From NCBI GenBank assembly GCA_018267825.1, contig JAFDXR010000003.1, positions 140,835 through 204,834 on the forward strand: a stretch of DNA of 64,000 nucleotides, written 5' to 3'. The position numbers and the translations under genes were made by a program. Below the pieces are notes generated by a model that was given only the letters and a program-made list of their open reading frames with translations, searched no databases and was not told the DNA's origin. This stretch comes from Bacteroidota bacterium (GTDB lineage Bacteria; Bacteroidota; Bacteroidia; B-17B0; Aurantibacillaceae). Positions 33,907-44,313 of the stretch are shown in pieces (the stretch's first letter is position 1; every line of letters begins with the position of its first letter).

Positions 33907-36027
33907 ATGAATAAACTCACTACACTTACATGCACTGCCTTTGCAGTTTTTGTTTTGGCCTTCTCGGGTTTTTCCCAGAAAAACTATCTGAAAGATGCTG
34001 ATGTGGCTTATAATAACCATCAGTATTTCAATGCGATAGAACTGTACAAGGCGGCTTATCCGAAAGTAAAAAAAGGTGATGTAAAAGCCAAGATTTTATA
34101 TAAAACAGCGGTTTCTTACAAAGAGATCAATGATCTGCGTGGTGCTGAAACCTACTACAATAAAGCGATTAAAGCAAAATACCCTGATCCGGCTGCAATC
34201 CTTGAATTAGCTGATGTTTTAAAAGCTCAATCGAAATATCCTGAGGCTATTGTAGAATACAATAACTACAAAAAAGAAAAACCGGAAGATCCGCGCGGCG
34301 AGAACGGTGCAAAATCATGTGAACTGGCCCAGCAATGGAAAGACGCCAAAAACACACCTGAGAGTCGTTTCAAAGTGGAAAATATGGCTTTGATCAACTC
34401 AAAAGAATCGGATTTCTCTCCGGCTTATGCTGATAAAAAATTCACCACGCTTTACTTTACTTCTACCCGTGATGGTGGTGTTGGTGGACAAGATCCTGTA
34501 ACTGGAACCAATCACTCTGACATCTACGAAACCAAACTTGACAAAAACGGTAAATGGTCAACTCCTGCCGGTTTAGCTACAACGATCGTATCTAAAATGA
34601 ATGAAGGTAGCGTGGCCGTATCTAAAAAAGGTGATGTCATGTTCATAACACGTTGTCCTGAAGCCAACAAAAAACAATTGTACTGCCAGTTATATATGTG
34701 CAAAAAACAAGGTCCATCATGGGCTGAACCGGAGTTATTACCTTTCAACGTAGATTCAATCCCTTGCCGCCACCCTGCTATTTCTGCAGATGGTAAAACT
34801 TTATACTTCGATGCTAAATTCCCTGGTGGTTACGGCGGTAGTGATATCTGGATGAGCCAGTTCGACTCTAAAGCCAAAACATGGGGTCAGCCGGTTAACC
34901 TGGGTCCAACTGTAAACACTGCCGGTAACGAAGGTTTCCCTTTCATTACTGACGATGATAAAACATTATACTTCTCTTCAAACTATCACTTAGGTATGGG
35001 TGGCCTTGATATTTTCAAAGCCGATAAAGATGCCAACGGTAAATTCACCAAGGCTCCTGAAAACCTGAAATACCCATTGAACTCTGCTGCCGATGATTTC
35101 GGTATTATTTTCGAAGGTAAAAAAATGCGCGGTTACTTTACTTCTAACCGTGAAGGCGGTAAAGGAAGCGATGATATCTGGTCATTCTTCTTACCACCAC
35201 TGATCTTCAACCTGAGTGGTACTGTGGTAAGTAAAGAAGGCAACGAACCTGTACAGAATGCAATCATCCACTTAAAAGGTTCAAACGGTGATATGTTTGA
35301 AGCTAAAACCGGTGCTGATGGTAAATATACTTTCAAACTGAAAGAAAACACCTCTTACGAAGTAACTGTTGCTACAGACAAAAACACAACTTCGGCGACT
35401 TTCAAATTAGGTTTCCTTGCAAACCCTGATTTAGGTAAACTGACTACAGTAGGTGAAAACGAATCCAAAGATTATATCAAAGATTTCGCTCTTGATCCGG
35501 TTAAAGCTGAGATCCGCTTCCCGGCTGTATTATATGCCTTAGGTAAAGCAGACCTCCTCGTTGACCCAACCGGTACCGACAAGTCTAATGATACTCACAA
35601 GCCACTTAACTCAAAAGACTCCCTTGATTTCTTATACCGTACATTAATTGAGAACCCAACTATTATTATCGAGTTACAATCTCACACAGATAGCCGTGGT
35701 TCTGACGCGAAAAACCAGATTCTGTCTGAAGCCCGCGCTAAATCCTGCGTGGATTACCTGGTAAACGAGAAAAAAATTCCAATTGCACGTTTACAATACA
35801 AAGGTTGGGGTGAGAAAAAATTACTGGTAAAAGACGATGTTATTGCTAAAGCAAAAACCAAAGAAGAAAAAGATGCTTTACACCAGAAAAACCGTCGTAC
35901 TGTATTCCGCATCGTAAGCTGGGATTATCAGGATCCGAACGCTCCTAAATCTGACAAACCTATCTACAAACCACAGGTTAAAGGTGAAGAAGATTCGGAA
36001 AAAATTGATGGTGGCGACGGAAACTAA
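33907..36027 (+). CDS. PorE-like OmpA-family protein (TPR, beta-propeller, CRD, OmpA)
   Basis: From the ATG at 33907 this 706-residue protein has a signal peptide (cleaved near GFSQ). TPR-like helices follow (ADVAYNNHQYFNAIELYKA), then a PD40-type beta-propeller with repeated LYFTSTRDGG, LYFDAKFPGGYGGSDIW and LYFSSNYHLGMGGLDIF blades. Next is a carboxypeptidase-regulatory-like domain (NLSGTVVSKEGNEPVQNAII), and finally an OmpA C-terminal peptidoglycan-binding domain (ELQSHTDSRGSDAKNQILSE, then RAKSCVDYL and GWGEKKL). This order is that of PorE of Porphyromonas gingivalis, a T9SS component thought to anchor the machine to peptidoglycan. Whether this copy is the T9SS PorE or one of the similar paralogues common in the phylum is not settled by sequence alone. 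It ends in a strong terminator. Confidence 0.85.
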   Translation: MNKLTTLTCTAFAVFVLAFSGFSQKNYLKDADVAYNNHQYFNAIELYKAAYPKVKKGDVKAKILYKTAVSYKEINDLRGAETYYNKAIKAKYPDPAAILELADVLKAQSKYPEAIVEYNNYKKEKPEDPRGENGAKSCELAQQWKDAKNTPESRFKVENMALINSKESDFSPAYADKKFTTLYFTSTRDGGVGGQDPVTGTNHSDIYETKLDKNGKWSTPAGLATTIVSKMNEGSVAVSKKGDVMFITRCPEANKKQLYCQLYMCKKQGPSWAEPELLPFNVDSIPCRHPAISADGKTLYFDAKFPGGYGGSDIWMSQFDSKAKTWGQPVNLGPTVNTAGNEGFPFITDDDKTLYFSSNYHLGMGGLDIFKADKDANGKFTKAPENLKYPLNSAADDFGIIFEGKKMRGYFTSNREGGKGSDDIWSFFLPPLIFNLSGTVVSKEGNEPVQNAIIHLKGSNGDMFEAKTGADGKYTFKLKENTSYEVTVATDKNTTSATFKLGFLANPDLGKLTTVGENESKDYIKDFALDPVKAEIRFPAVLYALGKADLLVDPTGTDKSNDTHKPLNSKDSLDFLYRTLIENPTIIIELQSHTDSRGSDAKNQILSEARAKSCVDYLVNEKKIPIARLQYKGWGEKKLLVKDDVIAKAKTKEEKDALHQKNRRTVFRIVSWDYQDPNAPKSDKPIYKPQVKGEEDSEKIDGGDGN

Positions 36028-36052
36028 TTAAGCTTTAAAATCAAAATATATA

Positions 36053-36081
36053 AAAACCCTCCCGAGTTCCGGGAGGGTTTT
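36053..36081 (+). terminator. Rho-independent terminator after the PorE-like gene
   Basis: AAAACCCTCCCG and CGGGAGGGTTTT pair perfectly over 12 bp with the 5-nt loop AGTTC, followed by T residues. It separates the PorE-like gene from comEC, 18 nt further on. Confidence 0.92.
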
Positions 36082-36098
36082 TTGTTTTTATACATCTC

Positions 36099-38162
36099 AT
36101 GCTCAGCTGGAAGGCCATACCCTTTGCCAAAATCCTGCTTCCCTATATGGCTGGTATTATCTGTATTTGCCACAGCGGGCTATATGCACACACGCATCAT
36201 ATTTTCTTCAGTGTCTTTGGCGTATGGTTACTTTCCTTCCTGTTTCATAAACTCAGAAAAGGCCGGGCACTTGAGCGGTGGAGCTACATTGTTTGCACCA
36301 ACCTGGTATTGTTTGCCGCGGCCGGCGAAAGTGCCTGGCTCTACGATCAGCTGCAGGATCAGGAACATTATAGCCACTTCATCAATCCCGTTTCTGCCGC
36401 ACCCTGTTATTTTGCAGTAACCATTAACGATATACCGGTGAGGCATGCCGACCGGCAAAAAATCCCGGTGAAAATTGATGCCCTGTATCAAAACCATGCG
36501 TGGAAATCCGTAAGCGGAAAAACCTTTCTGTACATACCCGAAGGCTCTTCCACGTTTCAACTGAATGATCAGCTCATTATACAGGGCGTTCCTACCAGTG
36601 TTCAGAAAACAGGAAACCCCTACGAGTTTGATTATGGTGCATTCCTGAAGGCACATAATATCTTTCATGTTTTTTACCTGAAGCAGGGCAGTTATTACCT
36701 GGCCGGTAAAAACACATCGTGGAGTCTTGGTAATCTGGGAACCCAATTAAAATGCAAAACCGTAGAAATACTCCGCGAAAGCGGTCTCTCGCAGGAAGCA
36801 TTCTCAATATGCGCGGCTCTGCTCGTGGGCTACGACGATGAAATAGACGGCGATGTGATGAGTGTATTTTCTCACTCGGGAACTCTGCATGTATTGTCGG
36901 TGTCGGGTTTACACACGGGGGTTCTGTATGCCTTTATTATGTGGTGTTTCGGCCTATTTGATAAACACAACCGTTACAAAAGGCTGCGATGTTTCACCGT
37001 AATCCTGTCCATGTTTCTGCTTGTCTGCATTACCGGCTTTGCTCCTGCTGTATTCAGAGCGGCTATTATGCTATCGCTGGTGCTGGTAGGTAAAACCTTT
37101 TTCCGGAACGGGAACCCGTTCAATACATTGCTTCTCTCCGCTTTCATTCTTCTGCTGGCCGATCCCTACCTCATCAGCGACCTTGGCTTTCTGCTGAGTT
37201 ATATGGCGGTGTTTGGAATCATGTATCTGTTTCCCCTGCTGAACAGGTTATATAGTCCGCGTTACAAACCCCTGAAGTGGTTATGGGAAAGTTCTGTTCT
37301 GTCTGTTTCTGCCACCCTGTTCACATTGCCCGTATCGCTATATTACTTTCATCAGTTCCCTACCTGGTTCCTGTTGTCCAACCTCATCATCATTCCCATG
37401 AGCATCGGCATTATGTTACTGGCCATTCTCCTGCTGATGGTTTCAAAGATAGCCCTGCTCAAATCGTGGCTGGTATTTATCATCAATAAGCTCACCATCG
37501 CCATGATATACCTGGCGGGAATCACCGACAAGCCAGGGGCCGGTTATATTGATAACATTCCTTTCGAAGTGCATGATCTTATGTATTGCAGTGTGCTCAT
37601 TGTACTTTTACTGGTCAGCTTCAGCAAAAAAAGATTCCGCTACATCGCACTTACCGGTTTCATTGCAATTTCGTGGCTTTGTGTTTCTATCTTTTCCTTT
37701 GTTCGCAACAATGAAAAATCAGAGGTCATTGTATTTAAAACGCGTACCAAAATCAGCCTGGTGATAAAACACAGGAGTGCCCTGTATTACCTGGGCGACA
37801 GCCTGAATCCTGCTGAAAACAACCGCATTATTAAACCTTACCTGCAACATGATTTATCGTGTGTGTATGCTTGCATGCCCGGTTACAATTATTTCAAAAC
37901 GGGAGATATAAGCCTGTGTTGCATCAAAGAAAAAGGCTCTGTCAGGCAACTGGAGGCTCTGGCCCCGGCAATTCTGCTCATCGCGGGTGAAGCGCCCTGC
38001 CCCGACTCCACACTTAGCCTGAAATACACGAAGCGGGTTATTGTGGCTGCGAATACAAAAAACAAAACAACAGAAGCCTGGCGAAAATTCTGTGCAGAGG
38101 AAGGCATCCGGTTTCATGCCATAAGGCATGATGGCGCCTGCATTATACACTCTTTTGACTAA
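36099..38162 (+). CDS. comEC: ComEC/Rec2 family competence protein
   Basis: ComEC forms the inner-membrane channel through which single-stranded DNA enters during transformation. This 687-residue protein has an N-terminal two-helix and OB-like DUF4131 region (KIPVKIDALYQNHAWKSVSG ... KTGNPYEFDYGAFL) and the competence domain with SICAALLVGYDDEIDGDV, FSHSGTLHVLSVSGLHTG, FAPAVFRAAIM and YLISDLGFLLSYMAVFGIMY. About ten membrane helices are visible. The metallo-beta-lactamase domain of Bacillus ComEC is absent, replaced by a short soluble tail, which is common in this phylum. Its stop overlaps the stop of the opposing PorU2-like gene by 4 bp. Confidence 0.93.
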   Translation: MLSWKAIPFAKILLPYMAGIICICHSGLYAHTHHIFFSVFGVWLLSFLFHKLRKGRALERWSYIVCTNLVLFAAAGESAWLYDQLQDQEHYSHFINPVSAAPCYFAVTINDIPVRHADRQKIPVKIDALYQNHAWKSVSGKTFLYIPEGSSTFQLNDQLIIQGVPTSVQKTGNPYEFDYGAFLKAHNIFHVFYLKQGSYYLAGKNTSWSLGNLGTQLKCKTVEILRESGLSQEAFSICAALLVGYDDEIDGDVMSVFSHSGTLHVLSVSGLHTGVLYAFIMWCFGLFDKHNRYKRLRCFTVILSMFLLVCITGFAPAVFRAAIMLSLVLVGKTFFRNGNPFNTLLLSAFILLLADPYLISDLGFLLSYMAVFGIMYLFPLLNRLYSPRYKPLKWLWESSVLSVSATLFTLPVSLYYFHQFPTWFLLSNLIIIPMSIGIMLLAILLLMVSKIALLKSWLVFIINKLTIAMIYLAGITDKPGAGYIDNIPFEVHDLMYCSVLIVLLLVSFSKKRFRYIALTGFIAISWLCVSIFSFVRNNEKSEVIVFKTRTKISLVIKHRSALYYLGDSLNPAENNRIIKPYLQHDLSCVYACMPGYNYFKTGDISLCCIKEKGSVRQLEALAPAILLIAGEAPCPDSTLSLKYTKRVIVAANTKNKTTEAWRKFCAEEGIRFHAIRHDGACIIHSFD

Positions 38163-41100
38163 CGGATAATAACCATTTTTCCCCAGTCCTTTTTAAAGAA
38201 CTGATCAGCATCGGTCTGCTGTTTCTCAACGGCCTGGCCATTCTGGCGTGTGATAACCCGGTACAGATATACGCCATTGGCCAGTTTATCCCCAAAATCG
38301 TCCTTACCGTCCCATGCATATTGTGTGATGTTTCGGCCGATATGAATAAAGCCCAATTGCTCTTTGGTGATCTCCTTCACAATTTTTCCGCTGATGGTCA
38401 TGATCTGAATCGTGAATATATCCGGAATTTCAGAGCCGGTGAGCGTAAATACAAAACGTGTGCTGGTACTGAAAGGATTCGGATAATTGAGCACCTCGGT
38501 GATCGTCTGCCTTGTTACAATCTCGAACTGGATACGGTAATCAACCGCTCCCGATGCATTATTGGAGCGATCCTTGGCCTGCACAATAAACAGGTATTTC
38601 CCGTCGTCGGTGAAACCCGGTGACCACTCTATTTTACAACTGTTCTTCGGAAGCTGTGCCGGTGTAAACTGTAAACCCTGGGCAAAAAATATTTTCTTCT
38701 CCTGGGCATCCGAAGGTTTCTTCAGATATAATACAAAGTCATTCGTATCATTCAGAGCCAGGAACTGATTCTCGTCTTTGAGGGTCACCAGAATATGTGG
38801 CTTGGCGGAAATAATATCACCATTGAGGATATGAACCCCATCGAAGGTCACATCCAGTAAAGGATTTACCTTATCGGTGCTTACACTGAAAGGAATGCGG
38901 GCAATGTTATTGAAATGGTATTGTTCTTTCTGATACTTGCTGTTCGCCGGCGGATTCACATCCACCCACATATAATTCAGTCCGGGATAACCGAGTGAAT
39001 TAAACTGCACGGTATCCATTATTACCTGGCCGGGAACAAAAGGTTTCGCTTTCATTTTCGATGGCAGGTAATGATTGATCCGGTCTTTATCCTCAAGCCA
39101 GTAAGTTACAACGAGGCTGTCGGTAAACGGCAATGTACCTATGTTTTCGATAGGAAGATGAACCACCAGATTATCGCCTTCCTGTAAAGAGTCGTTCACG
39201 AGCACGTAACCGTCTTTCGGATTAATGGCACATTCCGGCGGCAGGTCGTATATAATCTGCCACTTTTTCATTTGCGGTGGTGTCTTGTAAACCTGGTCGT
39301 GCATCATCGCTACAAGCTGCATGTAAGGATAGGTATTGGCATCCGCATAATTATACAGATCATACACATGGGCGCTGTCTACAGGGAATGTAGCCAGGGT
39401 ATCACGTTGTCCGTTTGACTGTATCCCCACAATTTTTACAACAACGCTGTCCTTGTTTGGCAGCTCAACAGGCACCTGCTGCCAGTGGAACTCATTCCAT
39501 TTAAATGAAGGTCCGATAATTTCAGAAGCGATGTAACCACTGCTCCAGTTCGTTTGTATACTATCATTCAGCTGAATAACGCTGGATTTATTCGCACCGA
39601 TGACCTGTGTCGCCTGGCCCGGTGTAGGTACAGAAGATTTCCGGCCGAAAATAATCATGGGTACTGTATCGGGCAGAGACTGTACATCGCCACCAATAGT
39701 GGTAAACTGATAATACAACGAGCTGCTATAAGACTGCGAGTGGTGGTTTTGCTGCGTATACGCAAGCACTTTGTTGTTTGGCGGAATCTGGCTCAGCATA
39801 TACTCCAGGCTGTCCTGCCAGTTTACAAAACCGCAATAATTCTGCGCCCCAAAATCGAAAGCATATAATATCTGCTGGGTTCCGGTACATTGACAATTCC
39901 CATATTGGCCTGATCCCGGTGTCAAAGTGCTATTGATAGAGAGGGTCTGCCAGGGTTCGGCCGAGGTAGAGTCAAACACAACAATACTCCAGCCATCCTG
40001 TCCACAGGTCCAGATATGTTTAACGGAGTTATTTAAAGAATAATGGATCTGGTCCCAACCAATGGCGTTTAAAAAACCGGTCTTACATTCTATGGAAGTG
40101 ACATCATTTGCAAAATCAAAATGACGCTGCGGTTTCTTGTATTTTACAAAGCGGTAGGTGTCATTTTTGAACTGGTGAAAATGTGCCTGCGCCCATCCAT
40201 GGCGGTTATTAATGGTTTGAAAGGAGCTTTCCCTCCAGTTCAGATGATCCGTGGGTAGAACAGAATCTTTGCTGATCCTCCAGAAATAAACCGTGCTATC
40301 TGCAAACGGAAGATTGACGGTCCACTCGATAACTCCACCAACACTGGTTGTAAGTGTTGTTGTAATGGGTGCTATAAATGTATCGTTTGTATCCAGCTGA
40401 ATTCTGTAATTGGCCTGCGCTGCAAAAGGATCTGCCGTAGATGCTTTGAGTGTAATCTGTGGTGCAGTGGGCACAATGGCATATTTGTAAGGATAAACCG
40501 GCACAACGTCACCCCCACTGATAAAAAGATCTACTGAACCGATGGTGCTATTGTTGCTTTCTGACAATTCAACGATCTGGTTGTATGAATCTACAAATAC
40601 TTTAAAGTGATTCAGTCCTACACCGCGCGTATAGTCCTTCAAAATAAAAAACGATAGTGTATCGCGGTACAATGGTGCCTTAATCTTTTTCAGGAAGGTG
40701 GCAGAGTCTCCTGTAGGGAAATAACGCTCAATGCGAACCACAAAGGTATCGTTCACTGCTTTGCCAAGATTTGTGATATCGATGCCTATACCTATTGAAT
40801 CTACAAAAGACGTTGTATTAAAAAACACACTGCTGTTGGTAATCGAATAATCCGGATAACGATAGCCCATTAACCGGACTGCAGGGTCTCCATGCAGCGT
40901 CATTTCAAGATCTGTAATGGACGTGTGTATATCGGTTGAATAATCGATCGTGTTCTGTGTGCATGTACTCTTCACACAATCGCCGATTCCACGGTAGTAA
41001 TTTTTATAGGATATGTTTTTGTAGAGCTCCGAAGAAAAAATATCGAGCGGATATGTAAGGCCGATAGAAGAAGATGCAATAAAAGCAATGGTTCCTTTCT

Positions 41101-43186
41101 GGTCGATCAATGTGAAATTTTCGCTGGTGCTGTTTGCCCCAAGCGTGTGTATATCTCCGGAGTAACAGGAGTTGGCAATAAGCAATGGATATTTACCCGT
41201 ATTGGAATATATACTGGGATCATCAATCGCCTGATCGAAACCACTGATAGAACCATGACCAAAGAACGTGATGAGTGAAGCTCCTTCATTGATTAAATGC
41301 TTCACCGAATCGCTGACTGTTATCTGAATGGGAGCTGTGGTTGTTTTCTGAAAATTGAAAACAGTACCACCGTATAATGTATCACGTATGGTATGTTCAT
41401 AGCTATGAAGATAGCTTTCAAACTGGGCTTGCTGGCCGGCATCGGTCCCCCCCGCAAAATGTATAACGTGTTTTCTCCACTCTTCAGGTCCTGTTGCATT
41501 ATACTGCACAAGTTTATTGAGGTAGTGCATAACCTCCGAATCATTCTTAGCCGCTATCCGCCCGGTTGGAATATAGGGCACAGCTGTATTGCTATTTTTA
41601 AAGCCCGCGGTAAAAAGGTTGTCGGAAGCCGGTACACCTATAGAAGGCACCAAGGATGCGTTCCAGTACGCAGCACCGTTTCTGACATCAGTATGTTTAA
41701 TTCCTTTACCAAGCAATAACAAATATCTTGGTTCAGAAGGAAGGCTATCTACCAAAAAGCGGCAGAATTGCCGGATAGCCAAAGGATTTTTTGTATTTCC
41801 ATAAGCAAACTGATCATAAAGATCATCGACAAAAGCCAGAATAACATTATGACTTCCGCCACTGATGCTTTGCCTGTATAATTTATATTGCTGCGCAGAT
41901 GATGCAAGAGAGCTATGCGTTACAATCACAAAAGCAGAATCGGTGATCCCTGTTTTGTAATCAACAAAATATCCCGACTGGTTTACCGGCCGGATTTGTG
42001 CTGAGTTTATATTTAAAATATTGCCTGTATGCGTCAGTATACATTTTTTTTCTGTACCGGAATTGGGAACGAGTACTTCTACTGTGCCGCCCGTTGCTAC
42101 GACCGGGATTTGCCGGTGATTGCTGAGATCATAAAAAACAGGTGTATTACCTCCATAACCAACACCTGAAATACTCAGATAAGCTTTTGTCATTAAAGGA
42201 TCATCAGGGAGATCAAACGTTTCTTCGCCAACGCCGCCAAAGTTGGGAGCCTGCGGGTACCTGAAATAAATATAATGAAACATGGTGCCGGACGTGGCAT
42301 TTGCAAAAGCTGCATTATTGACATTGATGAAATTAAAATTCGTAAAAGTGCTCAACTGAGTCGAGGGGATTTGTTTATATACCCTGAAAGAACTGAAGCC
42401 CTGAAACAAAGTATCCATGAAGGTTACGGGACCCGATCCATTGTCATATTGAAAAACAGCTTCGTGGTCAGCAGGTTGTCCCGATAAAAAATCATTGGAT
42501 GTACCTGAAAATGCACAACCGATGGTTGCAGTCAATGCAGGCGATTGATACAGGCGAATATTCCCCAATGAGGTAGCATAATTCTGCCCCTTATTCAATA
42601 AAAGTCCGTAACCCTCCCCTGTCACATAGCGGGGATCTGAAATACCATCGAAATAGGTGGCGCCAGGAGAATAATAATTGACGATCGAATATGCAATTTC
42701 ATAATTGATATACGAAGCCGGTGTATACCCGGTAAATGCCACGTCTGTTTCAACACTGACCCGGCGGTTGTTCAATGAGCCATTCCAGGTGATATAAACA
42801 TAGTTTGTATCATTCCATAAGGCCACGTAAGGATTTGGCAAAAAAGGGATTCCCATATATGCCAGAGAATCATAGGTGCAATCATTCTTCTCGGCATAAA
42901 GTTCGATATAGTCATTCGCATTAAAGACATCATCGCTTTCACCCTGAATGAACACGTATTGTTCCTGTCCCTTGATGAAAATCTGCAGATTACGCGGGCT
43001 AATAGTGCTCAGAGGGATTCCTGCATTAGCCAGTGCTGTGGAATCGACACGGTAAATGCCGGTTTTCACAACCGGGAATTTGAAATACTTCTGCGAATAA
43101 TTTATCCATTCATTTCCGTATGGTTGCGCTTCTGCAAGAAGCGCAATACAAAGAAAAATACATGCATAAACTAAACGTTTAATCAT
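38159..43186 (-). CDS. porU2: PorU2-like C25-family peptidase of the T9SS
   Basis: This 1675-residue exported protein has a signal peptide (about 1-20) and a PorU-like N-terminal region (KTGIYRVDSTALANAGIPLS, FIQGESDDVFNANDYIELYA). The gingipain-type C25 peptidase domain has H644 in FFGHGSISGF and C674 in NSCYSGD, 30 residues apart. A long beta-sandwich stretch follows, then a C-terminal domain with NYPNPFSTSTRFVFTL and WDGKDDFGDKLANGVYLYRV, very like the end of PorU at 53827. It is thus a second sortase-like protein. Its role is not established; it may process or anchor particular cargo. It overlaps the PorV/PorQ-like gene upstream by 4 bp (ATGA), mirroring the porU/porV association. It is 367 residues longer than PorU and has an extra tail after the usual last strand. 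Confidence 0.87.
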   Translation of the reverse strand: MIKRLVYACIFLCIALLAEAQPYGNEWINYSQKYFKFPVVKTGIYRVDSTALANAGIPLSTISPRNLQIFIKGQEQYVFIQGESDDVFNANDYIELYAEKNDCTYDSLAYMGIPFLPNPYVALWNDTNYVYITWNGSLNNRRVSVETDVAFTGYTPASYINYEIAYSIVNYYSPGATYFDGISDPRYVTGEGYGLLLNKGQNYATSLGNIRLYQSPALTATIGCAFSGTSNDFLSGQPADHEAVFQYDNGSGPVTFMDTLFQGFSSFRVYKQIPSTQLSTFTNFNFINVNNAAFANATSGTMFHYIYFRYPQAPNFGGVGEETFDLPDDPLMTKAYLSISGVGYGGNTPVFYDLSNHRQIPVVATGGTVEVLVPNSGTEKKCILTHTGNILNINSAQIRPVNQSGYFVDYKTGITDSAFVIVTHSSLASSAQQYKLYRQSISGGSHNVILAFVDDLYDQFAYGNTKNPLAIRQFCRFLVDSLPSEPRYLLLLGKGIKHTDVRNGAAYWNASLVPSIGVPASDNLFTAGFKNSNTAVPYIPTGRIAAKNDSEVMHYLNKLVQYNATGPEEWRKHVIHFAGGTDAGQQAQFESYLHSYEHTIRDTLYGGTVFNFQKTTTAPIQITVSDSVKHLINEGASLITFFGHGSISGFDQAIDDPSIYSNTGKYPLLIANSCYSGDIHTLGANSTSENFTLIDQKGTIAFIASSSIGLTYPLDIFSSELYKNISYKNYYRGIGDCVKSTCTQNTIDYSTDIHTSITDLEMTLHGDPAVRLMGYRYPDYSITNSSVFFNTTSFVDSIGIGIDITNLGKAVNDTFVVRIERYFPTGDSATFLKKIKAPLYRDTLSFFILKDYTRGVGLNHFKVFVDSYNQIVELSESNNSTIGSVDLFISGGDVVPVYPYKYAIVPTAPQITLKASTADPFAAQANYRIQLDTNDTFIAPITTTLTTSVGGVIEWTVNLPFADSTVYFWRISKDSVLPTDHLNWRESSFQTINNRHGWAQAHFHQFKNDTYRFVKYKKPQRHFDFANDVTSIECKTGFLNAIGWDQIHYSLNNSVKHIWTCGQDGWSIVVFDSTSAEPWQTLSINSTLTPGSGQYGNCQCTGTQQILYAFDFGAQNYCGFVNWQDSLEYMLSQIPPNNKVLAYTQQNHHSQSYSSSLYYQFTTIGGDVQSLPDTVPMIIFGRKSSVPTPGQATQVIGANKSSVIQLNDSIQTNWSSGYIASEIIGPSFKWNEFHWQQVPVELPNKDSVVVKIVGIQSNGQRDTLATFPVDSAHVYDLYNYADANTYPYMQLVAMMHDQVYKTPPQMKKWQIIYDLPPECAINPKDGYVLVNDSLQEGDNLVVHLPIENIGTLPFTDSLVVTYWLEDKDRINHYLPSKMKAKPFVPGQVIMDTVQFNSLGYPGLNYMWVDVNPPANSKYQKEQYHFNNIARIPFSVSTDKVNPLLDVTFDGVHILNGDIISAKPHILVTLKDENQFLALNDTNDFVLYLKKPSDAQEKKIFFAQGLQFTPAQLPKNSCKIEWSPGFTDDGKYLFIVQAKDRSNNASGAVDYRIQFEIVTRQTITEVLNYPNPFSTSTRFVFTLTGSEIPDIFTIQIMTISGKIVKEITKEQLGFIHIGRNITQYAWDGKDDFGDKLANGVYLYRVITRQNGQAVEKQQTDADQFFKKDWGKMVIIR

Positions 43187-44259
43187 TTTATTTTTTTATT
43201 GATATCGATCTTCACCGTAAAAATATGAGAGTACAATGAAGTAGAAACATTACCGATATTGGTCATGGCATAATCGAGTGCAAATACTTTGTACTTGATC
43301 CCCACACCAATATTGGGTTGCATGGTAGTGATCTGTTTCCCGGTCACATCAAATTGTTTCTGGATGTTCCCGATCCCACCACGTAAAAACACAAATCCCT
43401 TGTACCCGGCCTCAAGCCCCAAAGCAGGCTCCATACTCCAGGCTTTTGTTTTTACAACCGTATTCCGTTTTCCATCAAATGTATTGATGAAATTAATTTC
43501 ACCACCAAGCGATATCCGGTCTTTCCATACATACCACGTTCTGGATGCACCAAGAATCAAGCGGGGTACAGTGACTTCAATCGAATTGGACGGTATATCA
43601 TTCCCAGTTACTGCAAATGTATTTTTCACATCATCAGACAAGGTGTAGCTCCAGGCATTGAAGGTTCCCGTAATATCACGTGCCATGGCTGCAAAACGCC
43701 ATTTTTTATAATCGTACATGGCGCCTACATCGACTCCGAAACCCCAGGCCCCACCAAACTCCCCCAGCTTACGGCGAATGATTTTAGCATTACCGCCTAT
43801 TTTCACCCCTTTCAGTTTCACAATGTTCCTGGCATAGGAAATGAGTACAGCGGCATCCACTGCATTGAATGATTTTAACCTCGAGTAATCCACATTCCCG
43901 TTGGCATCAATAAGTTCCGTTGTATTCGGGATATTATCAACGCCGAAGCGAATAAATGTCAATCCTATCACACTGTTGCTATCGATCCGTTTGGAAGCCC
44001 CGAAATAATCATACTTGGCAATACCCGCAAAATACTCGGCATGCATAAGTCCCACCTGGAGATTGCTTTTCTGCAGTAAAAGGCCGGCCGGGTTCCAGTA
44101 TCCTGCTGTGACATCGTTTACAGAGGCTACATTGGCATTGGCCATAGACAATGCCCTTGCTCCTACCCCCACGTTCAGGAACTCATTACTGTACTTCGCT
44201 ACCTGGCCAAAAGTAGCGACGGAAAAAATTAAAAAAAGTGCAGATAAAATACGGTTCAT
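43183..44259 (-). CDS. PorV/PorQ family outer-membrane protein
   Basis: This 358-residue protein has a signal peptide (cleaved near TFGQ) followed by FLNVGVGARALSMANANVAS and DVTAGYWNPAGLL, the typical FadL-like opening of the PorV/PorQ family. The rest is an outer-membrane beta barrel ending FTVKIDINKKIK. In T9SS, PorV carries cargo to PorU and PorQ helps anchor it at the surface. This copy is translationally coupled (ATGA) to the PorU2-like peptidase, so it probably acts as that enzyme's shuttle or anchor. It is clearly distinct from the PorV at 52527. The acyltransferase gene unit ends 55 nt upstream. Confidence 0.85.
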   Translation of the reverse strand: MNRILSALFLIFSVATFGQVAKYSNEFLNVGVGARALSMANANVASVNDVTAGYWNPAGLLLQKSNLQVGLMHAEYFAGIAKYDYFGASKRIDSNSVIGLTFIRFGVDNIPNTTELIDANGNVDYSRLKSFNAVDAAVLISYARNIVKLKGVKIGGNAKIIRRKLGEFGGAWGFGVDVGAMYDYKKWRFAAMARDITGTFNAWSYTLSDDVKNTFAVTGNDIPSNSIEVTVPRLILGASRTWYVWKDRISLGGEINFINTFDGKRNTVVKTKAWSMEPALGLEAGYKGFVFLRGGIGNIQKQFDVTGKQITTMQPNIGVGIKYKVFALDYAMTNIGNVSTSLYSHIFTVKIDINKKIK

Positions 44260-44313
44260 ATTCTCTATAAATTTAAGGTAAATCCGGCAATCTCACAACC
44301 CGGTATTTAACGC

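Noticed and set aside
38159..43186. Naming the C25 protein a secreted gingipain-like protease
   Set aside because: Its N-terminal and C-terminal regions match PorU rather than gingipains, and it is coupled to a PorV/PorQ-like gene.
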